64,000 bases of DNA from Haliotis asinina (taxonomy: Eukaryota; Mollusca; Gastropoda; Lepetellida; Haliotidae). The notes under the pieces are model-generated. The model was not told the DNA's origin. It made no database searches and worked only from the letters and a program-made list of their open reading frames with translations. Made by a program: the position numbers and the translations under genes. Location of the stretch: contig NC_090281.1 in assembly GCF_037392515.1 (NCBI RefSeq), positions 46,290,645-46,354,644 on the forward strand, given 5' to 3'. Shown here piece by piece: positions 59,001-64,000 of the stretch. Within the stretch, counting starts at the first letter, position 1; each line of letters starts with the position of its first letter.

Positions 59001-62000
59001 ACGCTTCATTTAGTGTTATGTAGCTTTATTAACTGATCTATCTACACAGTAACTATCCATCACTGACGGTATATATGTTAAAGAAAACACTTCTCGGTTT
59101 TGGTAGACAATGTAAATAAAACCATCAGCATCAGGAAATCTCTCTGGGCTCCACCCCTCAGGATTTCCCTACCCCCTCCAGTTTTACATTGTCTACCAAA
59201 ACCTTAGAGGCATGTTTTCTAGAGATAAAATCTCTAAATCATCCCTTTGACATGGTCTAGCAGAAATCTGTCATGATGTTTTACAGAACTATTTTGTAGA
59301 TGTGTTGGTGTTAATTATAGATAACTTAAGGGTATGCTGGTACCTGGTACAGTTTTCTGGATTAAGATTCATTTGGAAGTGCTGCAAACACTGGAAGGCT
59401 GTACGTCCCGTCTGAAACAAGTGAACATCTGGTTTACATGTGATCCATATGAGATTATCCCTGTATATTAGCAACAATTCTCAAAGGGAGGTTGGCATCG
59501 ACCTTCTCCTAGTTCTTCCCCTAGTTAACCTACACTGTTGTCTACACTTACACCCATGTCCATCTCATCTGTAGATCAGCAGTCACCTTCTCCCAGTACT
59601 TTCCCTTGTTAACCTACAATGTTGTCTGAACCTATACCCAGGTCCATCTCACCTGCAGCTCAACAGGCACATTCTCCCAGTTCTTTCCCTTGTTAACCTA
59701 CACTATTGTCTTCACCTACACCCATGTCGATCTCACCTGTAGATCAGCAGTCACCTTCTCCCAGTTCTTTCTCTTTGTTAACCTACACTGTTGTCTTCAC
59801 CTACACCCAGGTTCATCTCACCTGTAGGTTGGCAGCCACTTCTCCCAGTTTTTTCCCTTGTTAACCTACACTGTTGTCTTCTCCTACACCCAGGTCCATC
59901 TCACCTGTAGATCGGCAGTTACCTTCCCCTAGTTCTTTCCCTTGTTGCCCTACACTGTTGTCTTCTCCTACACCCAGGTTCATCTAACCTGTAGGTTCTC
60001 AGCCACTTCTCCCAGTTCTTTCCTTTGTTAACCTACACTGTTGTCTACACCTACACTCAGGTCCATCCCACCTGCAGCTCACCAAGCACATTCTCCCAGT
60101 TCTTTCCCAAGTTAACCTACACTGTTGTCTTCTCCTACACCCAGGTCCATCTGACCTGTAGGTCGGCAGCCACCTTGTTATTTCCCTTGTTAACCTACAC
60201 TGTTGTCTTCACCTACGCCCAGGTCCATCTCACCTGTAGATCGGCAGCCACCTTCTCCCAGTTCTTCCCCTTGTTAACCCTGCACAGCTCTTCCAACTGT
60301 TTCTCCTCCTCTGCTGCCCACTTCCCGCGGTTCACTTTAGGGCTGAGGACGTTGTTCCACATCGTCTGACAGTCCTGCCAGGTCTTCCGTCCGCCATACT
60401 GGAAACACATTCCACAATTTTCACACATCATTGGCTGCTTGGTTGGTTATATTATTAACACCACACTCAGCTATACTCCAGCTATACAGAGGAGATCAAT
60501 AATAAAGTCTGGACCACACAATCCAGTGATTAGCATTGACCTACGCAATTGGGATATGAAGACATGACTTCACATAGCACTGGTTGGTTGGTTGGTTGGT
60601 TATATTGTTTTATGCCACACTCAACAATATTCAACCTACATGAAGGTGGTCTATACATAAGGAAGCCTGCACCTGACAATCCAGTGATCTACAGCACCAG
60701 CATCAATATTCACAACTGGGATACAATATATTGACATGTGTTGATCATGTCCGTGACCCTGACCACCCAGTCCGTTAGTAGCCCCTAATGATGATCATGC
60801 CTTACTGAAGATCACACCTAACAAGGATCTTCACAGCTCTGACATACCTAGAGTCATCTGGAAACCTGCATCAGTCTCAGTGATAACATCCACAAATGTA
60901 GAAGCCTTAATGCTTATTCTTCAGTTACATAGTAGGAAAGACACAACCTTCAGAGGTTGCATTCTGGATCTCAACTTAAAATGGTGGAGTAAAATATCCA
61001 ATAATAATAATGAGAATCCTCATAACTCACCTTTTCCAGGCTCAGTATCCTGCTCAGAACACAATCTGAATATCATTACCCCAAGCTACCTGCATCACGA
61101 CTTATTTCAATTGGTACCCATTTTCTGCTGGAAGGCAATTTTGAACAAACTCACTTTCCTTAGTTGAAAACATGTGTATCCCATATGCTTCATTGCGGGG
61201 CAGGACTGAGGTCCTAGAAATTCAAGCTGACAAACACGGTCACATATCCTAGGACTCTCCAAGTCCAGCTTTGCTTAACTTCAACTGATTGTGACCTGAG
61301 TTCTATGCACAGGACCACGTGCCATCACCACCTGATTTTAAGTACACTGCAGCTTTACAAATCATTTCCTATCCGAACTGTGAGAATAGGTCCAACTATC
61401 CTACCCAGATCAACACCATAGGGAGACAGTGGTCCACTGTTGTAACTTAATACAATTTGTTATTTGACATAATAGCTAAACCATGGGTTATTTTACGTCG
61501 AATATACTTTCTTGTAATATTGAAATAGGAAAGATGGCAAACTCTTTCATCAAACTAAAGGCATTTGAGGTATATCCATATTAGGAATGTATACTGAATA
61601 GCAAAAGAAATGCAAGTTCTGAAAAACAAAATCTCATAAAAATAAGCGTTCATGTTGACGTCTTCTAATTAAACACTTGACAAAAAAACATTGTTTCTTT
61701 TGCTGTTTGTTATACATTGCAATATATAATTCACAAAACAATCTTGACTAATGACTGACCATCCAAACTATCATGATATTTGTCAATATTCTGAATTGCC
61801 TATCAAGCATAAACTGTCTCTGTTCGTCAAACTAGAGAGGAACTTCCATTCAAAGACTGACCAATACTTGAAACCTGATGACATATTACAAGTTTGCTGC
61901 AAGCTGGTAAGAACATATTCAATCACATCCTTGGCTAAATACTCACTGCAATGTTTGATATTTTCATCCAGTCAGTTTTAGTTGTATCAACATTTTTTAT

Positions 62001-63284
62001 GAGGTCTAATTTGGAAGTTTTTCTGAAATAAATGAAGGTACATTGTTACGACAATCACTAGAAATGGCAAAAACATGAACATTTTTTTCAACAAACAAAC
62101 AATATATGCTAACAATAGGGTCTCATATATGTATCTGTCAAAACAGCCTGAAACTCTATACAGTTTTGGCAGAGATTCACAAGTTTGTTAAATAAAAAGG
62201 GAATCAATCATTGATAAGCATTCTAGAAGTTAGTGGGTCAACACTACAGCATGTTAGCTTGTTCAGTTAATAAACATGACCTGAACTGATGGTGACCCAC
62301 CTCTTTCGTGCCATGTCCTCCTCTATGGCAGCGATGCGGGCCCGGATGGCAGCAGCCTCCTTCCCAGTGCACCTTTCCAACTTGTCCTGTTCCAATTCCT
62401 GTCTACAGAAACACCAGCAACATCAGTCACACCACCAGCAACATCAGTCACAACACCAACAATGTCAGTCACACCACCAGCAACATCAGTCACAACACCA
62501 GCAACATCACTTGGAACACCAAGATTGTAACTTACAACCAAATCAACATGAATCATAAAACTAGCAACATCAGTCACAACCCTCACAACACTACTCACAA
62601 CACCAGCAACGTCACTCACAACACCAGCAATGTCACTCACAACACCAGCAACATCACTCACAACACCAGCAATGTCACACACAACACCAGATATCTTGAC
62701 TTGACATCCCACTGACAAATGTTCACATCATAGGGGTAAATATGACATTATGACATGCAAACAACAAAACTAATCACCTAAGCTCTTTATTCTGCCTTCC
62801 CCATTACTGTGCATACAGAACAAGATCCCCTCCATCTCACTGTTGGAATGCTTACCTGACCATCAGAGGCTGCAGCAGCTGTTGGAGAGCATCCTCAGCA
62901 ATGGCTTCATACAGTTTCTTTCTGTCTCGATTCAGCCCTGAAACATCACATCAAATAAGGAGAAGTCTATGAGAAAGAATCTGATATTTCAATCTTTGCC
63001 CAAAACTCTCTGAAACCAAAGCATATTCCAGATATCACAATCAGTCTCTCTTATCATGAACCTAGCACCAGATTTCTTTTCTTTGTGAGTGCAATCTGAT
63101 TGGACTGTCATTGTCAGAAATGTTACCAGGGTATTTATCCTAACAGAGTGGAGCTAATACACTGGATTATGGAAGATGGTAGAAGAACGGTGAGGTGTGA
63201 CTTACAATCCCTGTCTGGTAGTATATCCTGCTTGTGCTCCTTCATCAGTTGTTTTATATGAACATCTTCGTTTGGAGGAGGACC
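44395..63284 (-). CDS. SNAPC4: SNAPC4 (SNAP190), snRNA-activating complex subunit 4; 5' end beyond window
   Basis: Nineteen exons, in gene order: 63206-63284, 62856-62937, 62301-62402, 61947-62022, 60234-60398, 59344-59411, 58223-58308, 57802-57905, 56735-56829, 56074-56168, 55389-55504, 52865-53009, 51980-52137, 50774-51038, 50082-50158, 49056-49419, 46326-47031, 45734-45906, 44395-45221. All are AG/GT bounded and every junction keeps phase, giving 3,783 nt, 1,260 residues plus TGA. The order of segments follows human SNAPC4 as I remember it, including GPPPNEDV, DWMKISNIA, TGRTAFQCLQHFQ, MKRGPWSTEEDV and CRDRWLNSLDPS. In human, SNAPC4 is the DNA-binding core of SNAPc on the proximal sequence element of snRNA genes. 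The N-terminal exons (start codon) lie beyond 64000. The weakest splice call is the donor at 46325 (GTTTGT). Confidence 0.9.
45330..45435 (-). mobile_element. SINE type I fragment in the last SNAPC4 intron
   Basis: Tail GAGTGAGTGAGTTGTATGCT and core GCCAGCAATATCACGGCAGG; the tRNA-like head is missing. Confidence 0.72.
45924..46054. repeat. GAGT tetranucleotide microsatellite, about 32 units
   Basis: A nearly pure GAGT run, CACT on the SNAPC4 strand. It ends about 17 nt upstream of the 3' splice site of the exon starting at 45906. The Ser/His/Thr/Leu-repeat frames across it are artefacts. Confidence 0.95.
47454..48590 (-). mobile_element. mariner (DD34D) transposon remnant in a SNAPC4 intron
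   Basis: Minus-strand transposase frame from 48568 to 47519, about 349 codons, the usual mariner length. The helix-turn-helix part has AVIKYLQKKGMSPTQIHADM. Catalytic motifs are VTMNETWIHHF (the usual Asp is Asn), HQDNAPVHKS, and YSPDLAPSDFHLF with exact 34-residue spacing. Two in-frame stops interrupt it, after DDRRLTT and after DLLNQL. The 3' end starts CGAGGGATGGCTGAAAAGTT next to TA (47452-47453). I find no matching inverted repeat beyond the 5' end, so that end is deleted or unrecognisable. The copy is inactive and antisense-neutral: it lies in the same orientation as SNAPC4. Confidence 0.88.
49056..53009 (-). CDS. SNAPC4: SNAPC4 middle region with AT-hook and basic tracts
   Basis: Five exons (52865-53009, 51980-52137, 50774-51038, 50082-50158, 49056-49419). 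The first begins ETTKRALLGGHLSSEELK right at the minisatellite. The second has VVPRPPPLLGYGTSARQSL. The third is basic and ends with an AT-hook, KKGRPRKFF. The last has an Ala/Ser/Thr-rich linker with three TPAG units, then a basic segment (GRKKGSKRRPSKADVEKEAK) that may be a nuclear localisation signal, then an acidic stretch (QEDEEEDI). I do not recognise further domains; vertebrate SNAPC4 is also poorly conserved after the Myb repeats. Confidence 0.82.
49838..50006 (-). mobile_element. SINE type I in a SNAPC4 intron
   Basis: GGTTTAATGCTGTTTTTAGC tail, B-box GGATTCAATACC and the head GTAGCCTAGTGTTTCAAGCG on the minus strand. Confidence 0.8.
51098..51872. repeat. 28-29 bp minisatellite filling a SNAPC4 intron
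   Basis: About 27 units of CAGTCAGCAACACTCCAGCC then ATAACACTG. The array takes up most of the intron between exons 51980-52137 and 50774-51038. The unit resembles the SINE tail core (TCAGCAATATTCCAGCCATA at 51103), which may have seeded it. Confidence 0.92.
52583..52754 (+). mobile_element. SINE type I, nearly complete
   Basis: Textbook copy in this window: GGTAGCCTAGTTGTTAAAAC head, CCAGGTTCGATTCCCCACAT (B-box), GTGATATTACTGGAATATTG tail and an ACTC run. Antisense to SNAPC4, in an intron. Confidence 0.88.
52970..55275. repeat. 64-bp minisatellite built from a SNAPC4 3' splice site, about 36 units
   Basis: The period is exactly 64 bp. On the SNAPC4 strand each unit contains a pyrimidine-rich stretch, ATTTCTGTAG, then GAGACAACAAAGAGAGCTCT and a GGGGGCACCTGTCTG block. 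The unit at 53009 is the real acceptor and start of the exon 52865-53009, whose first 38 nt or so match the repeat. All other units lie upstream in the intron. Units differ by a few substitutions (CAG/AAG, GTGCC/ATACC). Frames of 60 residues recurring on the plus strand are artefacts. Confidence 0.95.
55389..60398 (-). CDS. SNAPC4: SNAPC4 Myb-repeat DNA-binding region
   Basis: Seven exons (60234-60398, 59344-59411, 58223-58308, 57802-57905, 56735-56829, 56074-56168, 55389-55504) encode the half repeat and successive Myb/SANT repeats. Each repeat shows the spaced tryptophans and the recognition-helix pattern: GKWAAEEEKQLEELC with NWEKVAADLQ; RPWTKEEDVKLLSVV; RGPWSTEEDVKLF with SWMRLAEFVPGRSSIQCRDR; GNWTYEEDKELLKAIAELG with KSWTKIAAKLNGRTDNMV. 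Human SNAPC4 has the same 4.5-repeat layout (Rh, Ra to Rd). Exon boundaries cut the repeats, so every repeat is spliced from two exons. This region should contact snRNA promoter DNA. The first and last of these exons border the two junction-derived minisatellites. Confidence 0.9.
57090..57655. repeat. Diverged tandem repeat, about 175-bp unit, 3+ copies
   Basis: Blocks such as GTTCTGCT(A/C)C, AGCACTACCACCAA, TATTCAGAAATCCA and CACCAGATCTATCTATG recur in order about every 160-180 bp. It lies in a SNAPC4 intron and looks old. Confidence 0.78.
58383..58526 (-). mobile_element. SINE type I, diverged, in a SNAPC4 intron
   Basis: GAATGAGTGAGTTTAGTATT tail and AGCAACATTCCAGATATAGT core; the head is recognisable by GGTAGCCCTGTGGTGAAAGC on the minus strand. 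Confidence 0.72.
59490..60275. repeat. 84-bp minisatellite built from a SNAPC4 exon end and its 5' splice site
   Basis: About nine units of 83-84 bp. On the SNAPC4 strand a unit reads GTTAACAAGGGAAAGAACTG, then GGAGAAGGTGGC, then GATCTACAG|GTGAGATGG and about 40 nt of intron-like sequence. The unit at 60234 is the genuine exon end, encoding NKGKNWEKVAADLQ, with donor GTGAGA. The others lie downstream in the intron; several keep CAG|GTGAGA and some have changed it. Confidence 0.93.
60436..60562 (-). mobile_element. SINE type II, diverged, in a SNAPC4 intron
   Basis: CACCACACTCAGCTATACTC tail region, GGACCACACAATCCAGTGAT middle and the ACGCAATTGGGATATGAAGA block. Confidence 0.72.
60590..60795 (-). 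mobile_element. SINE type II, diverged, in a SNAPC4 intron
   Basis: TTTTATGCCACACTCAACAA tail, CCTGACAATCCAGTGATC middle and the CACCCAGTCCGTTAGTAGCC head block. It starts after a GGTT run. Confidence 0.75.
60800..61590. other. SNAPC4 intron; no further feature seen
   Basis: I looked for an additional exon between 60398 and 61947 and found none needed: the phases of the flanking exons join directly. Confidence 0.5.
61594..61711. mobile_element. MITE related to the Tc1-like element at 5048-6774
   Basis: A 118-bp element. The left end CTGAATAGCAAAAGAAATGC and the right end, read in reverse, ACAAACAGCAAAAGAAACAA are flanked by TA. Beyond the ends, the stretch CAAAATCTCATAAA then AAGCGTTCATGTT matches the right subterminal part of the larger element, read in reverse. 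A second partial copy is at 63952-64000. Confidence 0.78.
61947..63284 (-). CDS. SNAPC4: SNAPC4 N-terminal part: exons upstream of the Myb repeats
   Basis: Four exons (63206-63284, 62856-62937, 62301-62402, 61947-62022). They encode GPPPNEDVHIKQLMKEHK, then WLNRDRKKLYEAI and LQQLLQPLMV, then a charged helical stretch (QELEQDKLERC, AIEEDMARKR) that is a probable coiled coil, then KTDWMKISNIA. In human SNAPC4 the matching stretch carries GPPANED and RLQRLLQP and ends DWEKISNINF, leading into the first half-Myb repeat. In human the N-terminal region contacts other SNAPc subunits; I infer the same here. The exon at 61947-62022 is supported by acceptor TTTATTTCAG, donor GTGAGT and a perfect phase fit on both sides. 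Confidence 0.85.
62403..62692. repeat. Short-unit minisatellite abutting a SNAPC4 acceptor
   Basis: About 15 units of ACACCAGCAACATCAGTCAC or near variants, 18-21 bp. It lies immediately upstream of the 3' splice site of the exon 62301-62402; the last unit runs into TTTCTGTAG. Frames reading Thr/Asn/Ser or Val/Ala/Gly repeats are artefacts. Confidence 0.9.
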
Positions 63285-63317
63285 CTGGAGATGGAATTTG
63301 GTGTAATTAGCTTATCA

Positions 63318-63410
63318 TAATAATAATAATCATCATCATCATCACCATCATCATCATCAAAAAGTGTCTACAATAAGAACTGTGTGCACTTAGTGGCAGC
63401 AAGAGTTGTG

Positions 63411-63458
<48 letters not shown>

Positions 63459-63601
63459 AGTGTCTACAATAAGAACTGTGTGCACTTAGTGGCGGCAAGA
63501 ATTGTGTGATCATCATCATCATCATCATCATCATTATCATCATCATCAAAAAGTGTCTACAATAAGAACTGTGTGCACTTAGTGGCAGCAAGAGTTGTGT
63601 G

Positions 63602-63644
<43 letters not shown>

Positions 63645-63694
63645 AGTGTCTACAATAAGAACTGTGTGCACTTAGTGGCAGCAAGAGTTGTGTG

Positions 63695-63737
<43 letters not shown>

Positions 63738-63790
63738 AGTGTCTACATTAAGAACTATGTGCACTTAGTGGCGGCAAGAGTTGTGTGAAC
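63318..63790. repeat. Composite array: ATC microsatellite plus a 55-bp spacer, 5 units
   Basis: Five units of about 94 bp. Each is an ATC run followed by AAAAAGTGTCTACAATAAGA and ending AAGAGTTGTGTG. It starts about 32 bp upstream of the acceptor of the exon 63206-63284. Poly-Met frames on the minus strand are artefacts. Confidence 0.92.
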
Positions 63791-63951
63791 CTAGATAAAT
63801 GAATATGTGCATTATATTAATATGCTAGGATAATTATATATGTTATCTAAATCATCAACATCATCATGTACTGTAATTATCTAACTTTTCATGATTTGAA
63901 CTGAATGAATGTCACTACCCTCATAACTCACTCCAGCAATCAGTGACATAC

Positions 63952-64000
63952 ACTTAACAGCAACAGCAGTGCAATTTAAAAAAAAACAAAATCTCATAAA
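63952..64000. mobile_element. Partial MITE at the window edge
   Basis: ACTTAACAGCAACAGCAGTG then a run ending AAACAAAATCTCATAAA aligns with the left half of the MITE at 61594. It is cut by the end of the window. Confidence 0.55.

Noticed and set aside
63307-63735. Poly-Met minus-strand frame
   Set aside because: ATC microsatellite composite array.

Overview
This is animal nuclear DNA: genes split into short exons with GT-AG introns, many SINE copies, Tc1/mariner DNA transposons, LINE fragments and long minisatellites. The dominant SINE tail (TTTTACGCCGC, then AGCAATATTCCAGC, followed by GAGT/ACTC runs) is one I remember as very abundant in abalone (Haliotis) DNA, so a marine gastropod is the likely source. 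That assignment is from memory, not from a search.

Layout. 1-10 kb: gene-poor, with a Tc1-like transposon whose transposase frame is open (1712-3008), a second degraded Tc1-like element carrying a nested foldback element (5048-6774), and a LINE fragment. 10.2-15.2 kb, 21.5-26.6 kb and 33.9-38.6 kb, all minus strand: three tandem paralogues (here A, B, C) of a five-exon gene. Each encodes a small secreted protein with a signal peptide, three EF-hand-like units and a histidine-rich C-terminus. B and C lie in a recent segmental duplication of about 7-8 kb. A 3.7-kb array of a 30-bp satellite sits exactly at the junction between the two copies. A broken L1/Tx1-like LINE with an internal 64-bp tandem expansion separates A from B. 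39.7-43.3 kb: no gene seen; two MITEs and SINEs.

44.4 kb to the right edge, minus strand: 19 coding exons of the SNAPC4 (SNAP190) orthologue, the Myb-repeat DNA-binding subunit of the snRNA-activating complex. I traced the exons by splice sites, phase continuity and remembered similarity to human SNAPC4. The coding part in the window is 3,783 nt (1,260 residues plus stop); the first exons lie beyond the right edge. Its introns hold a mariner, SINEs, MITEs and several tandem arrays.

Most unusual observation: three unrelated minisatellites are built from the exon-intron junction beside them. A 64-bp array repeats a SNAPC4 3' splice site plus about 38 nt of exon. An 84-bp array repeats the end of a SNAPC4 Myb exon with its 5' splice site. 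A 21-bp array in EF-hand genes B and C repeats the 5' splice site of exon 3. Each places many decoy splice sites next to the real one.
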